A DNA stretch of 64,000 bases from NCBI GenBank assembly GCA_024275165.1, contig JAJRZQ010000002.1, forward strand, positions 1 through 64,000. The letters run 5' to 3'. Origin of the DNA: a bacterium. Lineage in GTDB: Bacteria; SAR324; XYD2-FULL-50-16. Made by a program: the position numbers and the translations under genes. Below the pieces are notes generated by a model that made no database searches, had not been told where the DNA came from, and was given only the letters and a program-made list of their open reading frames with translations. The stretch's first letter is position 1. Every line of letters begins with the position of its first letter. Shown piece by piece: positions 1-8,532 of the stretch.

Positions 1-1
1 A

Positions 2-48
2 AGCCGGCGGGGCGGCTCGCGCGAGCGCTCGCTGGGCGTAAGCGCCCC
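2..48. repeat. REP-like palindromic repeat, copy 1
   Basis: A GC-rich block holding overlapping palindromes (GCTCGCGCGAGC, GCGAGCGCTCGC) and a small hairpin GGGCG-TAAG-CGCCC. The same 47 bases occur in inverted orientation at 54013-54059 with one mismatch that I can see. It lies in non-coding DNA at the window edge, so its full extent to the left is unknown. The structure resembles extragenic palindromic elements; no function can be assigned. Confidence 0.7.
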
Positions 49-71
49 GCTATTTATATATGCTCCGCGGG

Positions 72-107
72 CTGGGGCCGAAAAGCCCCAGACCCCAGTG
101 GTTTTTT
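72..107 (+). terminator. possible Rho-independent terminator
   Basis: CTGGGGC and GCCCCAG (72-78, 85-91) form a perfect 7-bp stem with loop CGAAAA. A T-run lies at 102-107. An alternative pairing uses the second CCCCAG at 93-98, which brings the stem next to the T-run. It would end a plus-strand transcript entering from outside the window. The 10-base gap in the first pairing keeps confidence low. Confidence 0.3.
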
Positions 108-193
108 AAAATCAGGAACTATAGACACGCTGAGTTAATAAAAAGTTTTAAAAAGGAGAGAGTAGGGGGGGAGGCCAAGGCGTCATCGCGGGG

Positions 194-1804
194 TCAGAGA
201 TAGGTTTGGATGACCCACTGGGCGGCGCGCAGGCCGTCGATCCCGGCGCTGACGATTCCCCCGGCGTAGCCGGCTCCTTCCCCGCAGGGGAAAAGGCCCT
301 GGACCGTGGTGGATTGTCCGTCGTCCCCCCGGGTGACGCGGATGGGGCTCGAGCTGCGGGTTTCGGCGGCGTAGAGCAAGATATCGCTAAAGCTGCAACC
401 GGGCAGTTTTTGGAGCATCTCGGGAAGGGCGTGGCGTAAAGTTTCGCAAAGGCTTGCCGGCAGAATTTGCCAAAGATCGGCGGGCACGGCCCTGGGGGCG
501 GAGCGGTGCTGGGGTAAATCTTTTGGGCGTTGCTGGGATAAAAAATCACTCAAGCGAGAGGCAGGGAGGCTGTAATTGCCTCCGCCGAAAACAAAGGCTT
601 TTGCCTCAATGTTTTCTTGAAATTTGATTGCGTCTAAAATCGCCGGTTCCCCGTCGTTGGTGGGGGGAATATCGCTTGGGCGCAGGGGGACGATAAAGGC
701 GGCGTTGCCCCAGGCCAAATCCCGTTTGGAGAGGCTCATTCCGTTGGTGGTGAGTTTGTTTTTGCTCGAGGCGCAAGCGATGACCTTGCCGCCAGGGCAC
801 ATGCAAAAGCTGTAACAGGCGCGAAACCCCATCTCCTCTTTACGGGTGAGTCGAAAGCTCGCCACGCCCAAGGCGGGGTGCCCGGCCCATTTTTTGAATT
901 GGGCGTGGTTGATCACCTCTTGGGGCAGCTCCAGCCGCGCCCCTATGGCAAAGGATTTGGGTTCTAAGGCAACGGGGCTGTGAGCGAGCATGCGGTAGAC
1001 ATCGCGGGCGCTGTGCCCGGTGGCTAAAACGCATGCCTCGGTGGGGATGACTTCTCCTTGGATGGTGAGGGAGGTTAATTTACCCTGATGCGCCGTAAGC
1101 TTGTCCAAGCGACTTAAAAAACGCACCTCCCCGCCCATTTCTATGATGAAATCGCGCAAACGAGGGACGATGAGGGCGAGCTGATCGCTGCCTAAATGGG
1201 GGTTGTGGTCGATGAGGATTTCTTTGGGGGCGCCGCATTGGACTAAGGTTTCCAAGAAGTAGAGCAAGCGGGGGCTGTCTTTACTGCGGGAGGTGAGTTT
1301 GCCATCGGAATAAAGCCCTGCCCCGCCTTCACCATAGAGGGTATTGGTTTCTTCATCTAAGACGCCGTTGCTCCAGAAATCCCTGACCTTGGTTTTTCGT
1401 TCGTCAACCGCCGCGCCGCGCTCGATCAATAGAGGCTTTAACCCTGCCTTGGCTAAAGCGAAGGCGGCCATTAGGCCCGCCGGGCCGGCCCCTACCACCA
1501 CGGGGCGAGAGCGAGAGCGTTTTGTGGTGATTTGCGGAATGATGATGGGTTTGCTTTTGTGGGGGTCGAGGGGTTCAAGCAGGGCCTGGTTGGCGAGGGG
1601 GAGCCATTTTTTTTCTAAGTTTAAATCCACCGAAAAAACAAAGCGCGGGGCTTGGTTTGCTGCTCGGGCATCTAGGGAGCGCGTTCGGGGCTTCAACCCG
1701 GTAATGGCTTTTAGAGGGCAGCCCAACTTGAGGGCCACGGCTTGTGGTAGATCGGATTCGAGGTAATCTAGGGGGAGCTGGATTTGATGGAGGCGATAGC
1801 GCAT
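194..1804 (-). CDS. FAD-dependent dehydrogenase (COG2509 type)
   Basis: A 536-residue predicted soluble flavoprotein. Residues about 100-125 hold the dinucleotide-binding motif VVVGAGPAGLMAAFALAKAG followed by an acidic strand end (LLIERG). GEGGAGLYSDGKL and the later LATGHSARD are hallmarks of the COG2509 'uncharacterised FAD-dependent dehydrogenase' family, whose substrate is not established. The C-terminal segment has the usual FAD-closing motif (GEGAGYAGGIVSAGIDGLRA). The N-terminal 90 residues form the small extra domain typical of the family. The ATG start at 1804 follows a spacer with no other gene. The gene stands alone, with the SulP transporter upstream on the same strand. Length is normal. 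Cytosolic; role in redox metabolism inferred from family only. Confidence 0.85.
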   Translation of the reverse strand: MRYRLHQIQLPLDYLESDLPQAVALKLGCPLKAITGLKPRTRSLDARAANQAPRFVFSVDLNLEKKWLPLANQALLEPLDPHKSKPIIIPQITTKRSRSRPVVVGAGPAGLMAAFALAKAGLKPLLIERGAAVDERKTKVRDFWSNGVLDEETNTLYGEGGAGLYSDGKLTSRSKDSPRLLYFLETLVQCGAPKEILIDHNPHLGSDQLALIVPRLRDFIIEMGGEVRFLSRLDKLTAHQGKLTSLTIQGEVIPTEACVLATGHSARDVYRMLAHSPVALEPKSFAIGARLELPQEVINHAQFKKWAGHPALGVASFRLTRKEEMGFRACYSFCMCPGGKVIACASSKNKLTTNGMSLSKRDLAWGNAAFIVPLRPSDIPPTNDGEPAILDAIKFQENIEAKAFVFGGGNYSLPASRLSDFLSQQRPKDLPQHRSAPRAVPADLWQILPASLCETLRHALPEMLQKLPGCSFSDILLYAAETRSSSPIRVTRGDDGQSTTVQGLFPCGEGAGYAGGIVSAGIDGLRAAQWVIQTYL

Positions 1805-1897
1805 AAAACTGAGTCAAGAGGTGAAGAAGTCGATGGTTCAATCTTTGGGGCAGGCTGTCAAGCTTAGCAACGGGGGAGGGTAGGGGCTTTGAAAAGC

Positions 1898-3655
1898 TCA
1901 AGGGTTTGTTTTCATTTCAGCTTGAGTAATTTGAATCCCCGCATCGAGGTTCTCGCAGATGAACAGGTTTTGCCGGTCATGGAGGATTCCCGCGGCGGTC
2001 AAGCGTGCGGATACTTGGGTAGAGGGGCCGCAGATCACCACCTTGGCGTGGATTCGCTTTAGGTTTGCCAACAGGGATTCTAAGGCGACAATGCCGGTCA
2101 TGTCGATCATTTCCACATGGGTGAGGTCCAATACCAGGGTATGGAAGTGGGTGTCTACTTCTTCTAAGGCGTGAATCGCTTTTTGGGCAGCCCCAAAAAA
2201 GAGGGGTCCGTTGATTGCGTAGATAATCACCCCTTCGCTTTTTTCGATGGGCAGCAAACAAGCTCCCTTTTCTTGTAGGTTCTTGCTGCTGGTCAACTCC
2301 GACATCCGCCGGATAAACAGCATGGAGGCCAAACTAACCCCCACGGTTACCGCCGCGATCATATCCACAAAAACCGTCAACCCCGTGCAACTCAGCAACA
2401 CCACGACATCGCTGCGGGGGGCAATTTTGACAATACGGATGAAGTGCCGGACCTCGGCCATATTCCAAGCCACTACCAGTAGCAAGGCGGCTAAACTGGC
2501 CATGGGGATATAGCCCAATAGAGAACTGAAAAAAACCAAGACCAACAACAAAAAGATTCCGTGGATGGCCGCGGAAAGGGGGGAAAAGGCACCGGAGCGG
2601 ATGTTGGCCGTGGTTCGGGCAATGGCCGCGGTGGCGGGAATCCCACCGAAAAAGGGGGCCACCAAGTTGCCCAACCCCTGGCCGATCAGCTCTTTGTTGG
2701 GGTTGTGTTGGGTGCCTGTCATCCCATCGGCGACAACAGCGCACAACAAGGACTCGATTGCTCCTAAAATCGCGATGGTAAAGCCCGCCGTGCCCAGTTC
2801 CTTAAAAAGGGTCAGCGACCAAACCAGAGGTTTTTCCCCATTGCCGCTCCAATTCCAAGGGAGGGCCAAGGTGGGCAAGACCGCGGGAACCCCATTGCCG
2901 ACCTGATCCCCAATTTGGTAATGAAATTCGTTGCCGATGGTATGAACCGTCATTCCCAATAAATCACTATGGAGCAAGTAGGCAAGCAGGGTGCCGGTGA
3001 CTACCGCGACCAAATGGGCGGGGATTTTAATCCCGCTTTTGGGAAAGAGCAACAAAACCGCTAAAGTCAACAGCCCTACGGAGGTATCGGCCCAACTGAT
3101 TTGCTCCATGGAGCCGGCCACCTGCGCTAAGGTGGTTAAAAAGCCCCCTTTTTCCAGGTTGGAAAGCCCAAAAAAGTCTTTGAGCTGCAACCCCGCAATG
3201 ACAATGCCCACTCCGGTAGTGAACCCGATGACGACCGGGTACGGAATCAAGCGGATGACTCCGCCTAGCCGCGCCAGCCCCATCAAGACTAAAATCGCCC
3301 CCCCAAACAAGGTGGCGGTCAATAAACCGGCTAAACCAAACTGCTGGGAAATGGGGAGCAAAACCACCACAAAGGCCGCGGTTGGGCCGGAAACATTAAA
3401 GCGAGCCCCGCCGGTCAAAGCAATGACGATACCTGCAAAAATCGAGGTATAAAGCCCCTGTTGTGGCGGGACTCCGCTGGCGATGGCTAAGGCCATCGCC
3501 AGCGGGAGGGCAATAATCCCCACACTGATTCCGGCCAATAAATCGGCTTGAAAAGCTTGGAAACTATAACCCGATTTCAGCGCGGTTCTCAATGGGGAGC
3601 CTGGAAGGAGATTGAAAGCGAATAAGTTGTTTTTGCAAAAACCCTGCAAGGGCAA
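1898..3655 (-). CDS. SulP family anion transporter with STAS domain
   Basis: A 585-residue inner-membrane protein with 10-12 hydrophobic segments across residues 30-430. SulP signatures include DLLAGISVGIIALPLAMALA near the N terminus and the VSGPTAAFVVVL segment. The last ~120 residues form a cytosolic STAS domain (TLVLDLTHVEMIDMTGIVAL), the regulatory fold shared with anti-sigma antagonists. SulP proteins import sulfate, bicarbonate or related anions; the substrate cannot be read from sequence. The most upstream start is TTG at 3655 without a clear Shine-Dalgarno site, and other TTG codons lie within 65 bases, so the true N terminus is uncertain. No partner genes adjoin. Confidence 0.88.
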   Translation of the reverse strand: MPLQGFCKNNLFAFNLLPGSPLRTALKSGYSFQAFQADLLAGISVGIIALPLAMALAIASGVPPQQGLYTSIFAGIVIALTGGARFNVSGPTAAFVVVLLPISQQFGLAGLLTATLFGGAILVLMGLARLGGVIRLIPYPVVIGFTTGVGIVIAGLQLKDFFGLSNLEKGGFLTTLAQVAGSMEQISWADTSVGLLTLAVLLLFPKSGIKIPAHLVAVVTGTLLAYLLHSDLLGMTVHTIGNEFHYQIGDQVGNGVPAVLPTLALPWNWSGNGEKPLVWSLTLFKELGTAGFTIAILGAIESLLCAVVADGMTGTQHNPNKELIGQGLGNLVAPFFGGIPATAAIARTTANIRSGAFSPLSAAIHGIFLLLVLVFFSSLLGYIPMASLAALLLVVAWNMAEVRHFIRIVKIAPRSDVVVLLSCTGLTVFVDMIAAVTVGVSLASMLFIRRMSELTSSKNLQEKGACLLPIEKSEGVIIYAINGPLFFGAAQKAIHALEEVDTHFHTLVLDLTHVEMIDMTGIVALESLLANLKRIHAKVVICGPSTQVSARLTAAGILHDRQNLFICENLDAGIQITQAEMKTNP

Positions 3656-4042
3656 AGGTTCTTAAAGGTAGTTTGGGAGGGCTTGTTCAAAGAGGGAAAA
3701 TTGATTTTCCCCTTGGTCGAACTAAAAAAACCTCTTTTGCGCGGGGGGTGTCTTTTTATCCATGCCTGAATTAAAAACCATGGTTTTTGCTTGAATCGAG
3801 TACAGGGAGGCAACTTGGGTTTTTAAGGGACGCAGATTTGCGCAAACCCGACCACGCGCAGCATTTGTATAACCAAACAATAGCCAATAGGGCGGATAAA
3901 TGCACGCGTTTTTTTAATTTTTCCACCTTGTTTTTTTAGGTCCGGCAGGGACATGGAATCTATTTTTTCTTTTAAATTTAGATGATGAACCCCATGACTC
4001 AGGTAAAGGGTCAACCACTGGAAAAAAAACAACTATCTCCCC

Positions 4043-4074
4043 TTGACTTGATACCGGGGTATAAGGTTTAGACT
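4043..4074 (+). promoter_or_regulatory. MerR-type promoter/operator upstream of copZ-like gene
   Basis: -35 TTGACT (4043-4048) and -10 TAGACT (4069-4074) are separated by 20 bp, longer than the sigma-70 optimum but characteristic of MerR-family metal-responsive promoters such as zntA. The spacer carries the dyad ATACCGGGGTAT (4051-4062). Almost the same promoter occurs at 50917 and 52072 before the two merR genes. No merR gene adjoins this copy, so control in trans is inferred. Confidence 0.75.
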
Positions 4075-4102
4075 ACAAATAGAGGACAAAATAAGTTGCT
4101 TT

Positions 4103-4137
4103 TAAAGGAAACTCTGAAAAACGCGGAGGTTCCTAAA
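4103..4137. repeat. 27-bp mini-copy of the MITE-like element with TAAA flanks
   Basis: Bases 4107-4133 are, in reverse complement, nearly identical to the terminal 27 bases (63378-63404) of the full element at 63194-63404. They are bounded by TAAA at 4103-4106 and TAAA at 4134-4137, which looks like a 4-bp target-site duplication. The copy is itself an imperfect inverted repeat (GGAAACTC...GGTTCC) and sits in the leader between the MerR-type promoter and the copZ-like start codon. Confidence 0.6.
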
Positions 4138-4194
4138 GTAAAACACTGGCCACGCGAGGGGGAGTAAACCCCCAGACGACCCTAAGGAGTTGCG

Positions 4195-4686
4195 ATGTCA
4201 AGCTGCTGTAGTACGGATTCTTGCTCCATGGACGAAAAAACCGGGCAGGAGAATCAAGCCCTTTGCCCCCAATGCGGGCAAAAGGGGCTCAAGGTGAAAG
4301 GGGTTACCCTGCAATCCATGTTGAGCCTGGATCAAGTTTCAGGCGACTCTTTTGCGGGATACAGATTTTGCAAGACGGAAAACTGCGATATTGCCTACTT
4401 TGGCCCCGAGAAACGCAGTTTCACCAAGGAGCAGGTTAAGGTGCCGATCTTTCAAAAAGATCCCTCCGATGAGGTGGAGGTTTGTTATTGTTTTGCCCTA
4501 AGCCGTGGGGAGGTAAAAAAATCGGTTGCCCGTGGGGAGGGGATGAAACTCTACCATGAAATCAAACGCCGTAAGGATACCGAAGGTTGTGATTGCGAAG
4601 TCATGAACCCGCAAGGGAATTGTTGTTTTGGCAATGTCAAGCAATTGATTCTTTTGCAGGAACAAAAACTCACCATAAAAGGTTGA
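4195..4686 (+). CDS. CopZ-like zinc/[2Fe-2S] protein lacking the HMA domain
   Basis: A 163-residue cysteine-rich protein. The pattern C24-x2-C27, C59-x4-C64, CYC at 97-99, CDC at 132-134 and CC at 143-144, with YRFCKTENCDIAYF and MNPQGNCCFGNV, matches the N-terminal domain of Archaeoglobus-type CopZ (zf_CopZ family). That domain binds Zn and a [2Fe-2S] cluster and has been proposed to reduce Cu(II) for the chaperone. The C-terminal heavy-metal-associated (GMxCxxC) domain of full CopZ is absent. An extra Cys-rich N terminus (SCCSTDSC) may add a metal site. AAGGAG precedes the ATG. It lies 120 bases downstream of a MerR-type promoter and one base before the next gene, implying a two-gene metal-induced operon. 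Confidence 0.8.
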   Translation: MSSCCSTDSCSMDEKTGQENQALCPQCGQKGLKVKGVTLQSMLSLDQVSGDSFAGYRFCKTENCDIAYFGPEKRSFTKEQVKVPIFQKDPSDEVEVCYCFALSRGEVKKSVARGEGMKLYHEIKRRKDTEGCDCEVMNPQGNCCFGNVKQLILLQEQKLTIKG

Positions 4687-4687
4687 C

Positions 4688-5221
4688 ATGAAAGGGAAAT
4701 TATTACTTTTAGCCGGGCTCTTGCTTTTTCCTCTGCTGTCCTTTGCCCAACCCGCGCAGGAGGAGAGGATTTTTGTACACCTAAAGACAGGAATCAAGCA
4801 AGATGACGCGCAAATTTGTGTCGCTTATAACATCATTTGGGCGGCGTTGAAGTCGGGCCTAAAAGTAGATGTAATGGTGGACGCCGATGCAATCAATACT
4901 TATAAGACCGGAACTTTTTCCTCCAAGGATTCGATCCAAGATTATGATATTCCAGAAAATTTACGCCTGGCAATGGCTTCTCAGTTTGCGGTGCCCCTAA
5001 AGGAAGTTCCCACGACATATGGGGAATATTTGCGGTTATTGAGCAAAAAAGGGGCTGTTTTTTATATCAATAAGGGGTTCTTGATCGTTTCTAAAATTGC
5101 CCCTAATCCAGACCATGACTTAGGCAAAATATCGAATTACGCGGCAAAGATATTTAAACCTGTCAGTCTGTTGGAGATGATCCAAATCAGGAAAAAAGCA
5201 AGCTGGGATTATACCTTTTAG
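4688..5221 (+). CDS. exported DsrE-fold protein
   Basis: A 177-residue protein with a clear signal peptide (hydrophobic residues 4-18, cleavage near SFA-QPA). The mature part begins IFVHLKTGIKQDDAQICVAY and continues with ALKSGLKVDVMVDADA, the strand-helix-strand layout of the DsrE/DsrF/TusD superfamily. Members bind or relay sulfur via a cysteine. Here the one obvious mature cysteine is in QICVAY, not the canonical catalytic position, so sulfur transfer is not assured. It starts one base after the copZ-like stop with AAAGG as ribosome site, so the two are surely co-transcribed. A periplasmic metal- or thiol-linked role is inferred from this pairing. Confidence 0.65.
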   Translation: MKGKLLLLAGLLLFPLLSFAQPAQEERIFVHLKTGIKQDDAQICVAYNIIWAALKSGLKVDVMVDADAINTYKTGTFSSKDSIQDYDIPENLRLAMASQFAVPLKEVPTTYGEYLRLLSKKGAVFYINKGFLIVSKIAPNPDHDLGKISNYAAKIFKPVSLLEMIQIRKKASWDYTF

Positions 5222-5274
5222 CGCCTCAAGTGCCCTGGACTTGCGTGGGAGGCCCTATTGGCCGGATGTTTTGA

Positions 5275-6465
5275 TTAGGTGTCAGGGGCAAAGAACCGAG
5301 AGGTTTTTTTGCAAAATTCCACCAGCAGCAACATGATCGGCACCTCGATCAAGACCCCCACAACCGTGGCCAAAGCCGCGCCAGAAGAGAGGCCGAAGAG
5401 CATCACCGCGGTGGCGATGGCGACCTCAAAATGGTTGGAGGCCCCGATTAGGGCAACGGGGGCGGCATCCTCATACTTGAGTTTGAGCAGTTTGGCCCCG
5501 CCATAGCCCAAGGCAAAGATCAAAAGCGTCTGCAAAAAAAGCGGGATGGAAATCCACAAGATCGTCAGTGGATTTTCTAAAATCACCTTCCCCTTAAAAC
5601 TGAACAAAAGAACCAGCGTCAGCAGCAAGGCACCGATGGTAATTGGGGTTAAAAGATGGAGAAACCTTTCTTGAAACCAAGCTTCCCCCTTGGCCTGGAT
5701 GATCCATTTGCGGGAAAGGTATCCCGTTGCCAGAGGCAAGGCGACATAGATGCATATCGACAGCAAAAGGGCTTGCCAGGGCACCGGAAGTTGCCCCACG
5801 CCCAGTAGAAAGCCTCCGAGTACTCCATACAAGACCAGCATGGTCAAGGAATTGATCGCCACCATGATCAAAGTGAGCCCCTCATTGCCCTTGGCCAGAT
5901 ACCCCCAGACCAGCACCATTGCCGTGCAGGGGGCCACCCCCAGCAAGATGCACCCGGCAAAATAGCTGCGCCATAAGGGGATTTGCAGCATCTTGACCCC
6001 TTCAAACATTACCACGGTTCCAGCTCCATGTTGAGCCCTCAGCGGCAAGTTGAGCCCAAAGGGCAGCTTGACCACATCCATGGCCTCTGTGCCGATGAGC
6101 CCTTTCAGCAGCATACCGAGAAAAAACAGGGCAAGGGCATACATGGTAAAGGGCTTCACCCCCCAGTTGATCAGCAGGGTCAAGAAGACGGGCTTTCCCT
6201 TTTTACTGGCCTGGATCACCTTAGCGAAGTCAATCTTGACCATGATGGGGTACATCATAAAAAACAGGCAGATCGCGATGGGGATGGAGACAACGGGCGC
6301 TCCATTGACCTCAATCGACATCTGGTCTAATTGTTTGGCCAAGCCCGGAGCAAGCCTGCCTAAGGCAATCCCGGCTAAAATACAAAGGCCCACCCAAATC
6401 GTCAGGTATTTTTCGAAACTGCCGGTCATGCTCCGCTCTGGAGAAAGGCACTGGTCCGAGTTCAT
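5275..6465 (-). CDS. acr3: Arsenite efflux permease, ACR3 family
   Basis: A 396-residue inner-membrane protein with about ten membrane segments. It shows the ACR3 features [20 protein letters not shown] near the N terminus and the conserved cysteine in [13 protein letters not shown] (about Cys180), which is needed for As(III)/H+ antiport in characterised ACR3 proteins. The start overlaps the arsC stop by 4 nt (ATGA), so the pair is translationally coupled downstream of arsR. It exports arsenite made by ArsC. Length and topology are normal. Confidence 0.93.
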   Translation of the reverse strand: MNSDQCLSPERSMTGSFEKYLTIWVGLCILAGIALGRLAPGLAKQLDQMSIEVNGAPVVSIPIAICLFFMMYPIMVKIDFAKVIQASKKGKPVFLTLLINWGVKPFTMYALALFFLGMLLKGLIGTEAMDVVKLPFGLNLPLRAQHGAGTVVMFEGVKMLQIPLWRSYFAGCILLGVAPCTAMVLVWGYLAKGNEGLTLIMVAINSLTMLVLYGVLGGFLLGVGQLPVPWQALLLSICIYVALPLATGYLSRKWIIQAKGEAWFQERFLHLLTPITIGALLLTLVLLFSFKGKVILENPLTILWISIPLFLQTLLIFALGYGGAKLLKLKYEDAAPVALIGASNHFEVAIATAVMLFGLSSGAALATVVGVLIEVPIMLLLVEFCKKTSRFFAPDT

Positions 6466-6890
6466 ATTGGGGTCCCTTTGCTATATTGATGCGCTAGTTT
6501 TTGGCAAACTTCGGCAATTTCGTCTCGTATTTGGCGGAAGCCTTTTAAGATTTCCGGAGCGCTACCGGAAAAATCCGCCGGATCCTCAAAACCGATATGG
6601 ATGCGCGCCTTTACCTCTCCCAAAAAGCTGGGGCAGGCTTCCTTGGCGCCTCCGCAAACGGTCCATACCAAGTCCCAGGAGTCGTTAAGGTATAAATCAA
6701 TTGCTTTAGGCTGATGGGGAGAAAGGTCAATCTCTTTTTCAAGCATCACCTGTATGGCTAAAGGATGGACTGCGTCACTGGGGCGGGTACCTGCCGAGCA
6801 AACGCGCCAGTCGGGCGCCAGAGCCCGCAAAAAACCTTCCGCCATCTGGCTTCGGCAAGAGTTGCCGGTACAGAGGATTAATATATTCAT
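6462..6890 (-). CDS. arsC: Arsenate reductase, low-molecular-weight phosphatase type
   Basis: 142 residues from the ATG at 6890. An in-frame GTG at 6920 would add ten residues, but family members begin at MNILILC. The P-loop CTGNSCRS gives Cys7-x5-Arg13, and [10 protein letters not shown] supplies the two resolving cysteines of the thioredoxin-coupled (Staphylococcus pI258-like) class. It reduces arsenate to arsenite through a cysteine relay reset by thioredoxin. The gene sits between arsR and acr3 on the minus strand. No strong ribosome site is visible before either start. Confidence 0.9.
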   Translation of the reverse strand: MNILILCTGNSCRSQMAEGFLRALAPDWRVCSAGTRPSDAVHPLAIQVMLEKEIDLSPHQPKAIDLYLNDSWDLVWTVCGGAKEACPSFLGEVKARIHIGFEDPADFSGSAPEILKGFRQIRDEIAEVCQKLAHQYSKGTPI

Positions 6891-6972
6891 AAAGGAAGCC
6901 GATTTATTTGTTGTGAACACTTAGATTTAAAAAAGGAGCGATCATTGGGTTGAACCTAGCTTTAACGCGGCC

Positions 6973-7347
6973 TTAAGGGAGGGAGTCATTTTCAGCGTTG
7001 GTGTCTGACGCGCAGGCGAACCTGTTTTGCAATCGCTTGAGCTGTTGCGCGTCATCTTGGGTTTGTTGCTGCTCATTGAGCCAAGAGCGGAGCAAGGCTA
7101 AGAGTGGGGGGCCATAGGGGGGCTCTGCTTGTTCAACGAGACGGTAAATGATCCATTTTCCTTTTCGTTCTCCCTCAATCAATCCAGCGTTTTTGAGTAA
7201 CCCAAGGTGTTTGGAAATGGTGGAAGGCGCGAGTTTAAAAATTTCTTGGACCTCGCAATTGCATACAGGGCGAACTTCCAACAGCTTCAAAATGCGGAGT
7301 CGGGTTACATCGCCCAAGGCTTTGAATAGGGTTTCCAGTTTGTTCAT
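6973..7347 (-). CDS. arsR: ArsR-family metalloregulator
   Basis: 124 residues with a winged-helix DNA-binding domain: FKALGDVTRLRILKLLE, then IFKLAPSTISKHLGLLKNAG as the recognition helix and RKGKWIIYRL as the wing. Cys29 and Cys31 (RPVCNCEVQE) sit at the metal-sensing alpha-3 position of classic ArsR repressors (ELCVCDL in E. coli), consistent with As(III)/Sb(III) de-repression. First gene of the arsR-arsC-acr3 operon, so autoregulation of the promoter just upstream is likely. The C-terminal ~30 residues (LNEQQQTQDDAQQLKRLQNR) are a charged tail of unknown use. Confidence 0.92.
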   Translation of the reverse strand: MNKLETLFKALGDVTRLRILKLLEVRPVCNCEVQEIFKLAPSTISKHLGLLKNAGLIEGERKGKWIIYRLVEQAEPPYGPPLLALLRSWLNEQQQTQDDAQQLKRLQNRFACASDTNAENDSLP

Positions 7348-7368
7348 GTTAATTCGTCTTTTTGCGAA

Positions 7369-7397
7369 ATGATGAACTAATCAAGCCAAAGCGTCAA
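7369..7397 (-). promoter_or_regulatory. arsR promoter
   Basis: On the minus strand TTGACG (7392-7397) and CATCAT (7369-7374) lie 17 bp apart, 22 bases before the arsR start. AT-rich half-sites around TTGATTAGTTCATCA overlap the -10 and would be a fitting place for ArsR to bind. The -10 matches consensus at four of six positions. Confidence 0.45.
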
Positions 7398-7531
7398 GCT
7401 TAAACCCCAGCAAGAGGGAGGAAAATACCCGCAGCCCCGTTGCGCAATGGGCTGGGGATTTAAGGAAGCTCAAAAAATCAGGGTATTGATTTGTTTTAGG
7501 GTGGGGAGTTTACCGCGAACCAGGAAAGAGG

Positions 7532-7600
7532 AAAAAAGCCCAGGTACCACGAGGCGATGAAAGGCGCTTAAGGCTCTTTTCTGCCGTGGTCGGCCTGGGG
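7532..7600 (-). terminator. Terminator after the tatB-apt operon
   Basis: Reading the minus strand after apt, CCCAGG and ACCACG (7599-7585) pair with CGTGGT and CCTGGG (7551-7539), followed at once by six T residues (7537-7532). The 33-base interior can fold further. The shape fits a long, bulged Rho-independent terminator for the seven-gene operon that starts at 13203. Confidence 0.6.
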
Positions 7601-7627
7601 TTGGTTCAGAGGTTTTTTAAAGCTTGT

Positions 7628-8152
7628 CTAACCCTCATCGTAGGTGATCAGGCTCTCGACTCGGTAATTCTTGAGTAGCTCTCGGCCCGGCAGCCCGGTC
7701 AGCTCGATGATGCACAGCAGGGCGCCGACCGTCCCTTGGGAGGCTTCAACCAGCTTTGCCGCTGCCTCAAAGGTGCCCCCGGTGGCCAAAAGATCATCGA
7801 CCAACAAGATTTTTTGCCCCTTTTGGATGGCCCCCACATGCACCTGTAACTCATCGGTGCCGTATTCTAAGGCATAGGTTTGCGAGAGGGTCTCGCCGGG
7901 GAGTTTCCCTTTTTTGCGCACCAAGACAATCCCCAGCCCTAAGCGGTCAGCCAAGGCTGCGCCGAGGATAAAACCTCGTGACTCAATGCCGGCAACGGCA
8001 TCGAAACCCTCGTTTTTAAAGCGCGCCTCTAAGGCATCCAGCGCTTTTTTAAAACCTTCCTTATCTTGAAACAAGGTGGTTACATCTTTAAATTGAATCC
8101 CTGGTTTGGGGAAGTCGGGAATATTGCGGATATAAGCTTTTAATTCTTCCAT
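7628..8152 (-). CDS. apt: Adenine phosphoribosyltransferase
   Basis: 174 residues. It converts adenine plus PRPP to AMP in purine salvage in the cytosol. The N terminus MEELKAYIRNIPDFPKPGIQFKD and GIESRGFILGAALA are typical of Apt, and ILLVDDLLATGGTFEAA is the PRPP-binding loop. The ATG follows directly on the tatB TAA with no gap, and AAGGA lies inside the end of tatB. Last gene of the minus-strand operon, followed by a strong hairpin. Confidence 0.95.
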   Translation of the reverse strand: MEELKAYIRNIPDFPKPGIQFKDVTTLFQDKEGFKKALDALEARFKNEGFDAVAGIESRGFILGAALADRLGLGIVLVRKKGKLPGETLSQTYALEYGTDELQVHVGAIQKGQKILLVDDLLATGGTFEAAAKLVEASQGTVGALLCIIELTGLPGRELLKNYRVESLITYDEG

Positions 8153-8530
8153 TTAACTTTCCTTTTTCTCATGATTGAAAGGTTGGGTAGGGGGCGGTTG
8201 TTCCCCCTTTAAAGGCTGGGCGATTTGCCCCAGTTCCTTGTGGCCCGATTCGATCACCTGAGCCGCCGTTTCTAGGGCTTGGGAGATGTCGCCGGGGTTT
8301 TTTGTTTGGGCTCGTACCTCTTTGGCCAGTTGAGCCAGTTCCTTTACATCCGGGCCGAGGTGTTGGTCCATCTCCCCATGGAGGCTGCGTTTAAAATCGT
8401 TGGTCGCCTTGCGGAACTCGGTCAAGCCTCGGCCAATGGCGCGGGCCAAGTCGGGCAAGCCTTTCGGCCCAATCACCAAGAGGGCGATGGCGGCAATGAT
8501 GAGCATTTCGGATATTCCAATATTAAACAT
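8153..8530 (-). CDS. tatB: Sec-independent translocase protein TatB (TatA/B family)
   Basis: 125 residues: one N-terminal membrane helix ([20 protein letters not shown]), the conserved hinge with Gly-Pro, an amphipathic helix ([26 protein letters not shown]) and a long polar tail rich in Gln, Glu and Pro. The Glu within ISEM and the tail length fit TatB better than TatA. It would recruit twin-arginine substrates at the TatC complex; no tatC is in the window. It sits between a TlpA-like lipoprotein and apt in a compact operon. Confidence 0.82.
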   Translation of the reverse strand: MFNIGISEMLIIAAIALLVIGPKGLPDLARAIGRGLTEFRKATNDFKRSLHGEMDQHLGPDVKELAQLAKEVRAQTKNPGDISQALETAAQVIESGHKELGQIAQPLKGEQPPPTQPFNHEKKES

Positions 8531-8532
8531 GC

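Noticed and set aside
3823-4032. 69-codon frame on the minus strand upstream of the CopZ-like gene
   Set aside because: No ribosome site, unusual composition, and it ends next to the MerR-type promoter; no recognisable feature.
7532-7600. Small structured RNA gene between arsR and apt
   Set aside because: The fold ends in a T-run on the minus strand right after apt, so a terminator explains it better.
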